Origin: Thermococcus sp.
GTDB lineage: Archaea > Methanobacteriota_B > Thermococci > Thermococcales > Thermococcaceae
Direction: 5' to 3'
Assembly: GCF_015521605.1 (NCBI RefSeq)
Contig: NZ_WANV01000002.1
Coordinates: 1-57,936 of the forward strand
DNA length: 57,936 nt
In this document: positions 26,360 to 34,931 of the stretch, piece after piece
How the letters are laid out: every line of letters begins with the position of its first letter
Position numbering within the stretch: position 1 is the stretch's first letter
Notes under the pieces: generated by a model
Seen by the model: the letters and a program-made list of their open reading frames with translations, nothing else
The model's database searches: none
What the model was told of the DNA's origin: nothing
Translations under genes and position numbers: made by a program

Positions 26360-27652
26360 ATGGACCAAGTCAAGAAGTGGACCCTCTATCTGATGTTCCT
26401 GGTGGCGGGCTTTGCGACGGGGATAGGGACGCTGGGACTCTTCCCGCAGTTCTGGCTCCAGTACGGAATAACCGGAATGGCAGTCCACGTGGCCTTTCTG
26501 GCACTGTTCACGTACGTGGCAATACTCGAGGCAGAGGTCGTCATGAACTCGGGCTACTACTTCGTTGAACTTTACAGGAAAGTGGCCAGGAGGCCCGCAA
26601 TGATAGTCACAATCCTTGCAGCGGTGGTGCTCTTTATATCGTACTACGCCGCCAACGTCATGCTCAGTATCCTCTCACCGGTGGTCGGAACCGGGACTGT
26701 GGGCAGGCTCATTGCAAAGCTCCTGATGCTCGCGATAGTGTTCCTGATACTCACCCGTGCCAAGGAAAAGACGTTTGCCATAATGGCCGTTGGTTCGCTG
26801 GTCTTTGTCGTTTCGGTTGTCATAACCGCGATAGCCTTCAAGACGCAGATACCCGAGAACGCAACGTTTCTGGGGCTGGCAAAGCACATGCTCATAACCA
26901 CGACCCCCATCACGCTTGATCTCATCAGGGACGCTGCAATGAGGGCCATCTACGGTGTGGGGCTGGGGTTCGCGTTCTACCTCATGCTTGGCAGCTTCCT
27001 CAACGAGCGCTTCAACCCGAGGATCATCATAGGGACGGGCATCCTCATCCAGCTCCTCGTCAGCCTGCTGTCAACCGTGATAGTGGTCTATGCCATAGCC
27101 CCGACAACCCCTGAAAGGCTGCTGAGCTACGTCTACGGGGGCGACGAAGGCGCCATAGCACTCATGGCGGATCTCCCCAACATACTCTCGGGCTATCCCA
27201 TCCTTCTGGGACTGATAGCGATATCTCTGTTCTTCGCCGGCGTGACCAGCCTCCTTCCAACGGCGGAGGTTGGCCTTCAGATCACGGAATCCCTGCTTAA
27301 GATCGGCAGGAACAGAGCCGCTGCCTACATCATAGGTGCCGCCGCCATCATAGGTGTCCTCGACTCAGTACCCGCTGTTGCGGACATGGCCCTGAAGACC
27401 GTCACGGCCACAACGTTCTTCACCGCAGTGTATGAGCTGTACCCGGTGATGACATCCAGAGAAAAGCAATCCCTCCGGGCCATACTGGGGGGCATCGCCA
27501 TCGTGATGTTCCTTATCGGCGGCGTCTATGCCGTGGTCACCGACTTCAGGGCGGGAGGGCTCTACATCGCTTCGGGACTGCTGGCGGTGGCACTTGTCGT
27601 CTTTGGTGTCCTCGGCGACAGAATAGTTCCCCTCCAGGAGGAGGCCATCTGA
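26360..27652 (+). CDS. Sodium-dependent transporter of the NSS (SNF) family
   Basis: A membrane protein of about 11-12 helices. The first helix, GFATGIGTLGLFPQFWLQYG, has the shape of the unwound sodium-binding helix 1 of neurotransmitter:sodium symporters, and FFAGVTSLLPTAEVGLQ fits helix 8. NSS proteins import amino acids or amines with sodium; substrate not predictable here. At 430 residues it is slightly short for the family. ATG 26360 follows GGGGGGTGGAACC. It converges on gltX. Confidence 0.8.
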   Translation: MDQVKKWTLYLMFLVAGFATGIGTLGLFPQFWLQYGITGMAVHVAFLALFTYVAILEAEVVMNSGYYFVELYRKVARRPAMIVTILAAVVLFISYYAANVMLSILSPVVGTGTVGRLIAKLLMLAIVFLILTRAKEKTFAIMAVGSLVFVVSVVITAIAFKTQIPENATFLGLAKHMLITTTPITLDLIRDAAMRAIYGVGLGFAFYLMLGSFLNERFNPRIIIGTGILIQLLVSLLSTVIVVYAIAPTTPERLLSYVYGGDEGAIALMADLPNILSGYPILLGLIAISLFFAGVTSLLPTAEVGLQITESLLKIGRNRAAAYIIGAAAIIGVLDSVPAVADMALKTVTATTFFTAVYELYPVMTSREKQSLRAILGGIAIVMFLIGGVYAVVTDFRAGGLYIASGLLAVALVVFGVLGDRIVPLQEEAI

Positions 27653-27707
27653 GCCTCCATTTTTATTATTGCATTTTTATTATTGCAAAAAGGGAACAGA
27701 AGGGGCA

Positions 27708-29426
27708 TCATTTGTGGGCGAATATCGCGACGGTCTTTTCTGGGGTAACCTCGTCAATCCTGACGAAGCCGAAGCGCTCGAACTGGACTATATCGTCCAC
27801 CCTGAGCTGCGCGTCACTCTCCAGGAGGCCCTTTCTGATAATCAGCTCGTCTCCCTCTGGCACGAGAACCTCACAGGCCTTTCCTTCAGTGACCCAGTGA
27901 ACCATCCTCCAGCGGTTCTCCCTGGCAACCTCGTACTCGACGCTGTGGAACTTCGCCCTAATCCCGTCCTCGCTTACCTCGACTATCTCGACGTTGAATA
28001 GGTCCTTCAGGCGGACAAAACTGCCCGGCTTGAAGAGGTCCATATCGTCCCTTGAGACGTAGACCGGCTTACCCGGCTCGAACCTGAGCTTTCTCGTTCC
28101 CCTCTCCGGGTAGTCGGGGTGGAGCGGTATCTCGGCTGTGAACTCTCTGGCCCCCTCCACGTACATCGGAATCGGGTCTGCCACGAAGAAGTACCTGTTG
28201 GCTATCGGCTCGATGATGTGTCTGTTTATTGCCGCCAGATTGTCCCAGCTTATGGTCGTGTCGCTCCTCTTCAGGCCGACCTCGATGATGAGCTGCCTTA
28301 TAGCTTCCGGCCTTATTCCGCGCCTTCTAAGGGCACGGATTGTTCCGAGCCTCGGGTCGTCCCAGCCGAGGTACTTGCCCTCCTGGATTCCCTTCCGGGT
28401 CTTGGACTTGCTGAGGATCACTCCCTCGATGCTCAGCCTCCCGTGGTGGACGGTGACCGGGTACTCCCAGCCGAAGTAGTCGTAGATGTAGCGCTGTCTG
28501 GTCTCGTTCTCCGCGTGCTCCTGACCGCGGAAGATGTGGGTGACACCAAGCTCGTAGTCATCTATGGCCGAGGCGAAGTTGTAGAGGGGCCAGACGCGGT
28601 ATTTGTCGCCAACGCGCGGGTGGTCGGGGTTGTCGATTATCCTCAAAGCGGGCCAGTCCCTAACTGCCGGATTCGGATGGCTCAGGTCAGTCTTTATCCT
28701 GACAACGGCTTCCCCTTCCCTGTATTCGCCGTTCAGCATCTTCCTCCAGCGTTCGAGCTGGACCTCCACAGGCTCATCCCTGTGCGGGCAGGCGATTCCC
28801 TTATCCCTGAGCTCGCGGAACTTCTCCGGCGGGCAGGTGCAGACGTAGGCTTTTCCGCCCTTTATGAGCCTCTCGGCATAGTCGTAGTAGATTTCCAGCC
28901 TATCGCTGGCAATGTGTATCTCGTCTATCTTGAATCCGAGCCACTCCAGATCCTCCTTGATCCACTCGTAGAATTTCGGTTCTGGCCTCTTGACCTTCGG
29001 GTCGGTGTCGTCGAAGCGGAGGATGAACTTGCCGCCGTAGATCCTCGCGTACTCGTGGCTGAGAATGGCGGCCCTCGCGTTGCCCAGGTGGAAGGCCCCG
29101 TCCGGGTTGGGGGCAAAGCGGGTAACCACCTTACCCTTCTCGGCCCTGGGAAGGGGTGGGAGACCTTTCTTTTCCTCCTTCTTGGCCTTCTTTGCCTCAA
29201 AGAACTCCGGATAAATCTCCCTCAGCTTGACCTCCTGCTCTTCGGGGCTCATACCGTTGACTCTCTCAACGATTTCGTTCACGAGGGGGATTATCTCCCT
29301 CGCTTTGGGTCTCAGCTCGGGGTTCTCACCCAGAACCTTTCCAATGACTGCCTTGGCGTTTGCCTTTCCCTTGTGGGTGTAAGCGTTTATGAGCGCGTAC
29401 TTCAGTATAAGCTCCTCCACGTTCAT
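27708..29426 (-). CDS. gltX: Glutamyl-tRNA synthetase
   Basis: A class I aminoacyl-tRNA synthetase of the archaeal GluRS branch. The HIGH-type signature is in FAPNPDGAFHLGNARAA (residues about 108-124) and the KMSKS-type in VILSKSKTR. An N-terminal helical domain of about 100 residues and a beta-barrel anticodon domain at the C-terminus follow the archaeal plan; total 572 residues. In organisms of this type it charges tRNA-Glu, and tRNA-Gln is served by GatDE. Start 29426 follows CCGGTGAGGAGA. A TATA-like AACTTTATAACC at 29456-29468 gives it its own promoter. Confidence 0.95.
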   Translation of the reverse strand: MNVEELILKYALINAYTHKGKANAKAVIGKVLGENPELRPKAREIIPLVNEIVERVNGMSPEEQEVKLREIYPEFFEAKKAKKEEKKGLPPLPRAEKGKVVTRFAPNPDGAFHLGNARAAILSHEYARIYGGKFILRFDDTDPKVKRPEPKFYEWIKEDLEWLGFKIDEIHIASDRLEIYYDYAERLIKGGKAYVCTCPPEKFRELRDKGIACPHRDEPVEVQLERWRKMLNGEYREGEAVVRIKTDLSHPNPAVRDWPALRIIDNPDHPRVGDKYRVWPLYNFASAIDDYELGVTHIFRGQEHAENETRQRYIYDYFGWEYPVTVHHGRLSIEGVILSKSKTRKGIQEGKYLGWDDPRLGTIRALRRRGIRPEAIRQLIIEVGLKRSDTTISWDNLAAINRHIIEPIANRYFFVADPIPMYVEGAREFTAEIPLHPDYPERGTRKLRFEPGKPVYVSRDDMDLFKPGSFVRLKDLFNVEIVEVSEDGIRAKFHSVEYEVARENRWRMVHWVTEGKACEVLVPEGDELIIRKGLLESDAQLRVDDIVQFERFGFVRIDEVTPEKTVAIFAHK

Positions 29427-29500
29427 TCTCCTCACCGGGGGGAGAAAGGCGGGAGTGGTTATAAAGTTAGTCCTTAAGAAGGGAGAAAAGATGGCGGAGC

Positions 29501-30814
29501 TCACTCCGCGAAGGTAACTATCTTGAGGTTTATCGGCCTTCTGACGACGTTGTACTTCCTCGCACCAACGAGGTACTTGACGCCGCTCTCGCTCACCGTG
29601 TCGATGAGGCGCTGGGTTATGACGCCGTTGAAGACCACGGCATAGACATCCTTGCGTTCCTTAAGCTGGTTGGTGAGCTCCCTGACGGGTATCTCCGCAA
29701 CGGTGTTCTTGTCTTTGTCGAGGAGAAGTGCCATGGACTCCTTGGACGCCTTGACCTTCTCTATGAACTCGCCGAACTCATCGAGCTCGCTCGGCTTTGG
29801 CTGCTGGATGGGCTTTATTATGCGCTCCTCCCTTCTGGGCTCCGGTTGTGGCTTCCTCTCCTCGGCCTTCACGACCGGTGGGGCCGGGGCGGGGGCTGGA
29901 GGCTTGGTTTCCCTCTTCTCCTCCTTGGACTTGGCCTTCTCCTTTTCCTTTATGACGTCGTAGAAGTTCCTTCCCTTGTAGAATATCTCCGTTATGACCT
30001 GCTCGGCCGGAACCTTGCTTCTGAGGGACTTAACTATCTCCTTCTTGGTCAGCTCCTCGACTTCCTTGCCCTCCGGCGCGCGAGCCACGTAGTCAACATC
30101 TGCCACCTGCAGCAGCTCCTTGAGGATGAGCTCACCGCCGCGGTCGCCGTCCGTGAAGGCGGTAACTATTCTCTCCTTGCTGAGCTTTATGATGGTCTCG
30201 GGAACGGATGTGCCCTCTACGGCGATGGCGTTCTTTATGCCGTGCTTGAGCAGGTTAAGAACGTCTGCCCTGCCCTCAACGACGATTATTGAGTCTGAGA
30301 ACGGCACGTGCGGGCCTGCCGGGAGCTTCTCTGGACCATACTCAATGAGCTCCTTGGCACGAACGGCCTTCTTAACTTCCTCCGTCAGCTCCTGGGTTTC
30401 GGGTATCTCCTGCTCCATGAGGCTTTCGAGTATCTCCTTGGCCCTCTCTATTATGTACTTCCTTTTGGTCGCGCGGACGTCCTCGATGCGGAGAACCTTT
30501 ATCTTGGCCTCGGCGGGGCCAACGCGGTCAATGGTCTCAAGGGCCGCCGCCAAAATGGCCGTTTCAACCCTGTCGAGGCTCGATGGGACGGTTATCGTTC
30601 CGTAGGTCTTTCCGGCCTTCGTGTGAACTTCAACCCTTATCCTTCCAATCCTTCCGGTTTTCTGGAGTTCCCTCAAGTCGAGATCGTCACCCAGGAGGCC
30701 CTCAGTTTGACCAAAAATAGCACCAACAACGTCGGGCCTTTCAACAATTCCGTTCGCTTCAAACTCGGCATAAATTACGTACTTCGTGGTTCCAAATTCG
30801 TCTTTGGCTGACAT
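29501..30814 (-). CDS. dnaG: DnaG-like primase (archaeal)
   Basis: The protein follows the archaeal DnaG plan: an N-terminal domain with VVGAIFGQTEGLLGDDLDLRELQ (quoted in part: IFGQTEGLLGDDLDL), the Toprim centre VVEGRADVLNLLKHG with AFTDGDRGGE, and a Pro/Glu-rich linker before a C-terminal domain. Archaeal DnaG is known as a primase and as an exosome component. ATG 30814 follows GAGGGTGGTGGT. An in-frame ATG at 30892 has GGAGGGGATTCG and an ATGA overlap with the upstream stop, which would add 26 basic residues; I cannot exclude it. Confidence 0.94.
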   Translation of the reverse strand: MSAKDEFGTTKYVIYAEFEANGIVERPDVVGAIFGQTEGLLGDDLDLRELQKTGRIGRIRVEVHTKAGKTYGTITVPSSLDRVETAILAAALETIDRVGPAEAKIKVLRIEDVRATKRKYIIERAKEILESLMEQEIPETQELTEEVKKAVRAKELIEYGPEKLPAGPHVPFSDSIIVVEGRADVLNLLKHGIKNAIAVEGTSVPETIIKLSKERIVTAFTDGDRGGELILKELLQVADVDYVARAPEGKEVEELTKKEIVKSLRSKVPAEQVITEIFYKGRNFYDVIKEKEKAKSKEEKRETKPPAPAPAPPVVKAEERKPQPEPRREERIIKPIQQPKPSELDEFGEFIEKVKASKESMALLLDKDKNTVAEIPVRELTNQLKERKDVYAVVFNGVITQRLIDTVSESGVKYLVGARKYNVVRRPINLKIVTFAE

Positions 30815-30888
30815 ACCACCACCCTCTTTCCGTTTTTCAAACTTCTGTTTTTCAGCCAAAATGTGGTGAAGCACTGTCTTCTTCCTCT

Positions 30889-31290
30889 TCATCGAATCCC
30901 CTCCGTCAGGGGGTCAGAAACGGAGACGACCTTAAGGTACAAGCCGTAGAGGTCCTCAATCCCTTTAATGTCCTTCTTTGCTATCCTCCTGAGCTCTCTG
31001 CGCGTTTCTGAATCGACCCTGCAGGGATACCCCTCCAGGTACCGGAGGAGCTTCCTTGCGAGCTCTTCGCCCTTTCTGTCGAAGTCGGTAAGTATCATGA
31101 CCTCTTTATAGGATGACGCGATGAGCGCAACTTCCGTTAACGGGAGGCGTGAGAGCCTTATTATCTCCGCCCTGACCCCCAGATTCCTCAGAGCCACCTC
31201 GTCTCGCGGGCCCTCCACGATGAGGGCTCCCTCAAACTCTCGCAGTTTATCTATAAGCTCTAGGAATCTTTTATAGTTTTCGGCGTACAT
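30889..31290 (-). CDS. Small Toprim-domain protein (UPF0292 type)
   Basis: This 133-residue protein has one Toprim fold: ALIVEGPRDEVALRNLG supplies the glutamate, and MILTDFDRKGEELA the DxD-type acidic pair. It matches the archaeal UPF0292 family, which is short and of unknown role, possibly nucleic-acid cleaving or a primase relative. It is followed directly by dnaG, another Toprim protein, with ATGA overlap if the long dnaG start is used. A TATA-like GCTTATAACC at 31323-31332 means an almost leaderless transcript. Confidence 0.85.
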   Translation of the reverse strand: MYAENYKRFLELIDKLREFEGALIVEGPRDEVALRNLGVRAEIIRLSRLPLTEVALIASSYKEVMILTDFDRKGEELARKLLRYLEGYPCRVDSETRRELRRIAKKDIKGIEDLYGLYLKVVSVSDPLTEGIR

Positions 31291-31364
31291 ATTGCCGTCG
31301 GTTAGGTAACGAAAGAATGGGGTTATAAGCTTATTGGATGATTTTTGACGCCTCCTTGTCTACA

Positions 31365-32639
31365 TCAGCACACGTTGCGTACGGGCACCGTGTGGCTCAT
31401 GGGCTCCTCGTAGAACTCTTCCATGAGTTTCTGGAGCTTTCTGGAGAGTTCAATCTGCTTGCCCCATGACCCCTCTATCTTGCCCTTCGCGGCCATCCTC
31501 CCCAAAAAGCGCTTCATCTCCTCTCTCAATGGGGAAGGCCTGCAGCGTGCCCAGGGCGTCCCAGGGAGCGGCATGAAGTAGTGCGCCCTCACCTTTCCTC
31601 CTTTCCTCATAATCCACTTCATCAGCTCGATGCTTTTGCGCTGGCTCTCCTCGCTTTCGTTCGGGAGACCTACGATGAAGTCAACGATCGGTTCAAAGCC
31701 GTACTCAAGCATGTATTCCACCGCCCGCTGGACGTGCTCGACCCGGTGAATCCTGTGCATGGCCTTCAGCATGGCATCGTCTCCGCTCTGTGCTCCTATC
31801 GCTAAGCGCCTGTTGTCCGCGTAGTCGATGAGGAGTTCAAGCGTCTCCGGAAGGACGAACTCGGGCCTTACCTCGCTTGGAAACGTACCGTAGAACAGCC
31901 TCCTGCCCTCTTTTCTTAGCGGTTGAAGCGCCTTGAGAAGGGCTTCGAGCTTGTTGAGCTTTAGGATAGCCCCCGGAGAGCCGTAGGCAAAGGCGTTGGG
32001 TGTTATGTAGCGCATGTCCCTCATTCTCCGGGAGTACTTTACGATCTGGTCTATCGGTCTGTGCCTCATTCTCAGCCCCTTGATGTAGGGCGTCTGGCAG
32101 TAGTAGCAACCGAAGGGACAGCCGCGGGTTATCTCTATGGGGGAGATCAGGCGAACGCTCTCAGGGTAGGGGGGAAAGCGCCAGAAGTCCTCAACCTTGG
32201 CGAAGCCGGTAAAGACGAACTCACCGTTGAGGTAGAAGGCCAGTCCCCTGATATCAAGGAGCTCCTTTGTAATTCTATATCCCGTCCTTTTCAGCACTGT
32301 GAGCAACCGGTAGAGAACCTCCTCCCCCTCCCCTATAGCCGCTATATCGAAGCCGAGCTGATTGAGCGTATGTTTGGGCATCGCTATGGCGTGATATCCT
32401 CCCGCTACAAGAAGTGCCCCGCTTTTTTTCAAGAGGCTAACTTCCTCGGGCAGGGGGCCCCATATCTCCTCGGTGAAGAAGGAGTACAGAACCACCTTTG
32501 GCTTTGCCCGGAGTATCTCCGTGAAGTCCTTGGTTATCAGGAGCTCGTCCAGGTCAAAGCCCTGGCTCTCTAAGGCGCCGAGGAGGTGGACGAACGCGTT
32601 GTGATTGCGCTTGGTCATCCGGACGGCTATCTCGGGCAT
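31365..32639 (-). CDS. B12-binding/radical SAM protein
   Basis: The N-terminal 120 residues resemble a cobalamin-binding Rossmann domain (VVLYSFFTEEIWG, LLVAGGYHAIAMP, IAAIGEGEEVLYR). The radical SAM cluster motif is RGCPFGCYYCQTP (CxxxCxxC), followed by a half-barrel with GAQSGDDAMLKAMHR and VDFIVGLPNESEES. The protein is 424 residues and belongs to the archaeal MJ_1487-like group; reaction and substrate unknown. It ends in Cys. The ATG at 32639 is 20-30 bases from a TTTTTAAGAGG box, so the mRNA may be nearly leaderless. Confidence 0.85.
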   Translation of the reverse strand: MPEIAVRMTKRNHNAFVHLLGALESQGFDLDELLITKDFTEILRAKPKVVLYSFFTEEIWGPLPEEVSLLKKSGALLVAGGYHAIAMPKHTLNQLGFDIAAIGEGEEVLYRLLTVLKRTGYRITKELLDIRGLAFYLNGEFVFTGFAKVEDFWRFPPYPESVRLISPIEITRGCPFGCYYCQTPYIKGLRMRHRPIDQIVKYSRRMRDMRYITPNAFAYGSPGAILKLNKLEALLKALQPLRKEGRRLFYGTFPSEVRPEFVLPETLELLIDYADNRRLAIGAQSGDDAMLKAMHRIHRVEHVQRAVEYMLEYGFEPIVDFIVGLPNESEESQRKSIELMKWIMRKGGKVRAHYFMPLPGTPWARCRPSPLREEMKRFLGRMAAKGKIEGSWGKQIELSRKLQKLMEEFYEEPMSHTVPVRNVC

Positions 32640-32705
32640 GTTTAAACCCTGAGAAGAGCCTCTTAAAAATCTGATGACGTGCAAAAATCAAGAAGGAAAG
32701 GGCCT

Positions 32706-32909
32706 TCAGGCCTTGATGGCGAGCTTGATGTCCTCGGCCTTGACGGTCTTCCTGCCAGCGTGCCTGGCGTACTCGGCGGACTTCTTGGCGAGCTCGATGG
32801 CGTACTCCTCAAGGTACTCGGCGAGGACCTTGGCGGCCTCCTCGCTGACCCTCTCAGCACCGGCCTTCCTTATAAGCCTGTCAATCGGGGCAATCGGCAA
32901 CTCAGCCAT
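32706..32909 (-). CDS. Archaeal histone
   Basis: A 67-residue histone fold protein, full length for the HMf/Hpk family: helix 1 [10 protein letters not shown], helix 2 [21 protein letters not shown] (part quoted), helix 3 [14 protein letters not shown]. It packs DNA into histone-based nucleosomes or longer hypernucleosomes and has no tails. It starts after GGAGGTGTTGTGA. The promoter at 32959-32969 gives a leader of about 25 bases. Whether it is the A or B paralogue of the genus cannot be told from this window alone. Confidence 0.96.
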   Translation of the reverse strand: MAELPIAPIDRLIRKAGAERVSEEAAKVLAEYLEEYAIELAKKSAEYARHAGRKTVKAEDIKLAIKA

Positions 32910-32958
32910 TCACAACACCTCCAGGAAGGGTTTTTCGGTATTTTTTAAGGAATTGGAG

Positions 32959-32969
32959 ATATATAAACC
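32959..32969 (-). promoter_or_regulatory. TATA box of the histone gene
   Basis: The minus strand reads GTTTATATATC, a near-consensus archaeal TATA box, 50 bases before the ATG at 32909. Confidence 0.7.
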
Positions 32970-32983
32970 TTTCGGTAAACGGA

Positions 32984-33169
32984 GCCGTCTACGTCGATTA
33001 GACGGCCGGTGCGCCGTTGAATACAATCGGCTTGTCAAGAGGGATATTTTCATTGACATTTGGAGAAATAGACAACCGATTAAGAGTCCACAGTGCCAGG
33101 AAAGGCCACACCCAGATGGTGCCTCCTGCCGACTATAACCCGGTGATATCAGGGGTAACGTAGCCGGCA
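32984..33169. other. Gene-free stretch with four consecutive hairpins, possible ncRNA
   Basis: Between dcd and the histone promoter about 275 bases hold no credible gene, yet four stems fold in a row. H1 is GCCGTCTA/TAGACGGC (32984-33006). H2 pairs 33025-33036 with 33071-33081 over 11 bp with one bulged C. H3 pairs 33097-33112 with 33118-33128 in three short helices. H4 pairs TGCCGACTA with TAGCCGGCA (33127-33169), with an inner ACCC/GGGT stem. H3 and H4 compete for two bases. The strand and function are unknown; I see no signature of RNase P RNA, SRP RNA or H/ACA guides. Confidence 0.4.
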
Positions 33170-33245
33170 ATCTTTGAAAAATCCCGGTTCACCGCACTTT
33201 GCCACGGCATGGCTCAATAAATAGAATGGGTTAACGAAAAGCGGT

Positions 33246-33713
33246 TTATCTTTTCCTCCTCTTTGAGAGTGCCAGGTGTTGGCTCCCCTGGTAGTTCCCG
33301 CGGTAGGGGTTTCTGGCCGGACCTTCCAGCCTTATGAAGGCTATCTGCACGAAGCGCTCTCCGTAGGCGAGCTCAACCGGTTCGTTTGATGCGTTGTAGA
33401 TTCCAAGGGTCAGGTTGCCGTCCCAGCCCGGGTCAACCCACGCGAACGACCCAAGGAGGCCCTCCCTGGCGAGGCTGCTCCTGAGCTTCATGTCGCCCAT
33501 AACATCGTCGGGAAGCTTGACCCTCTCAAGGGTCAGGATGAGCGCGTACGTCTTGGGGGGGATTGCAACTCTTCCGGCCTCTTTAACGTCTATCAGTTCT
33601 CCATTTATGTAAGCCTCCCTTCCAACGCGAAGGTCGTAGCCTGCCGGCTGGAGGGACTTTTCGCTGAAGGGCTCGATTAGAATTTCCTTTCTGATTTTCC
33701 AGTCCGGGAGCAT
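33246..33713 (-). CDS. dcd: dCTP deaminase (or bifunctional dCTP deaminase/dUTPase)
   Basis: It converts dCTP to dUTP (and in some archaea onward to dUMP) for thymidylate supply. Trimeric-dUTPase-fold motifs are clear: LQPAGYDLRVG, MKLRSSLAREGL, AWVDPGWDGNLTLGIYN (the catalytic Asp/Glu region) and the C-terminal GNYQGS. Length is 155 residues. ATG 33713 or the adjacent 33716 follow GGTGGTTGGTA; family members start MLPDWKIR. The gene is alone between the structured stretch and tRNA-Arg, sharing a divergent AT-rich region with the latter. Confidence 0.92.
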   Translation of the reverse strand: MLPDWKIRKEILIEPFSEKSLQPAGYDLRVGREAYINGELIDVKEAGRVAIPPKTYALILTLERVKLPDDVMGDMKLRSSLAREGLLGSFAWVDPGWDGNLTLGIYNASNEPVELAYGERFVQIAFIRLEGPARNPYRGNYQGSQHLALSKRRKR

Positions 33714-33764
33714 CATTACCAACCACCGCAAGCTTTATTTTGCCGCCCCTTAAAACACTTCCGA

Positions 33765-33995
<231 letters not shown>

Positions 33996-34140
33996 CTCGT
34001 AGACCCTTCTAAAAAGTCAAATCCCAAGTGGTTTTCCTCGTGAACAGCCGTTTTGAAGTGAGAGCCTTCTGAATTGCTTTACTGGGAACTCTAAAGCTGC
34101 TTTCGTTGAGGTTCTCATTCAGGGGATAAAAGAAAAGGAT

Positions 34141-34428
34141 TCACTCCTGTGTCAAGCTCCTTATCAGCTCATCGAGGGCTTTGTAGGCTTCGCCGGTTGA
34201 GTATACCTTTTCCATAGTTTTCATGATCTTGTAATGGGCATCAACGCGGTACGTGCTGACGTTCTTTCTGACTCCGTACGGTCCCACGAGAACCTCGCCC
34301 ACCATGCTTACCCACTCGGTGTAAATCGCCATAAGCTCTTCCAAAACCATGATCTTCGATGCCATTCCCATTTCTTTAAGGGCTTCATCCAGGGGTTTAT
34401 CCCCAATCTTTTCAAGGGCTATGGGCAT
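34141..34428 (-). CDS. Hypothetical helical protein (95 aa)
   Basis: I do not recognise it. The product is a small soluble, mainly helical protein (KPLDEALKEMG, KIMVLEELMAIYTEWVSMVGE, YKALDELIRSLTQE) without cysteines or signal peptide. ATG 34428 follows GGTGGTCTCC, and an ATTAAATAG box near 34460 could be its promoter. It lies between the tRNA-Arg flank and the ribosomal stalk operon, on the same strand as rpl12 but likely transcribed separately. Confidence 0.7.
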   Translation of the reverse strand: MPIALEKIGDKPLDEALKEMGMASKIMVLEELMAIYTEWVSMVGEVLVGPYGVRKNVSTYRVDAHYKIMKTMEKVYSTGEAYKALDELIRSLTQE

Positions 34429-34535
34429 GGAGACCACCGTAGAATTATGGGGCTCATGCTATTTAATGGTGGCGAATGACTGCAAAGAAAAGTTGTTGGG
34501 TGTCCGCCCAAGGGCGGACAAAAGGAAAAAGGATT

Positions 34536-34853
34536 TCATCCGAAGAGGGCGCCGAGACCGGCGAGGGCCTCCTCCTCGCTGGCCTCCTCTTCCTCTTCCT
34601 CCTCTTCTTCCTGAGCCGCCTCGGCCGGGGCCTCGGCAGCCGGGGCAGCGGCAACTGCCACCGGAGCGGCAACCGGCATGGCGGCCTTCTCGATGACCTC
34701 GTCGATGTTGACGCCCTCAAGGGCGGCAACGAGAGCCTTTATCCTAGCCTCGTCCGGGCTAACTCCAGCAGCCTCAAGGACTGCCTTGAGGTTCTCCTCG
34801 GTTATCTCCTTACCAGCGGCGTGGAGCAGCAGAGCGGCATACACGTACTCCAT
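34536..34853 (-). CDS. rpl12: Ribosomal protein L12 (P1-type stalk protein)
   Basis: A 105-residue archaeal stalk protein: N-terminal dimerisation domain ([17 protein letters not shown]), an Ala/Pro hinge, a run of about 15 acidic residues and the tail [10 protein letters not shown] that recruits elongation factors. It binds as dimers to L10 (P0). It follows rpl10 in the operon; start 34853 follows TTGGAGGTGCGAAAA. The acidic tail is almost identical to that of L10. Confidence 0.97.
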   Translation of the reverse strand: MEYVYAALLLHAAGKEITEENLKAVLEAAGVSPDEARIKALVAALEGVNIDEVIEKAAMPVAAPVAVAAAPAAEAPAEAAQEEEEEEEEEASEEEALAGLGALFG

Positions 34854-34931
34854 TTTTCGCACCTCCAATCATCTTCATTTTTTCATTCATTTCACACGGA
34901 CTCGTTCAGGGATACGAGGGAAATGGAAAGT

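Noticed and set aside
28119-29477. Long open frame (452 codons) on the strand opposite gltX
   Set aside because: It lies within a clear glutamyl-tRNA synthetase gene, has no recognisable domain or ribosome site, and is the usual shadow in GC-rich codon positions. The same applies to long opposite frames over ftsZ, pck and glgP.
33127-33169. H/ACA guide RNA reading of the last hairpin
   Set aside because: No ACA follows at the right distance, and the internal loop is too small for a pseudouridylation pocket with a kink-loop.
32984-33169. RNase P RNA or SRP RNA as identity of the structured region
   Set aside because: The conserved cores of those RNAs are missing and the region is too short.
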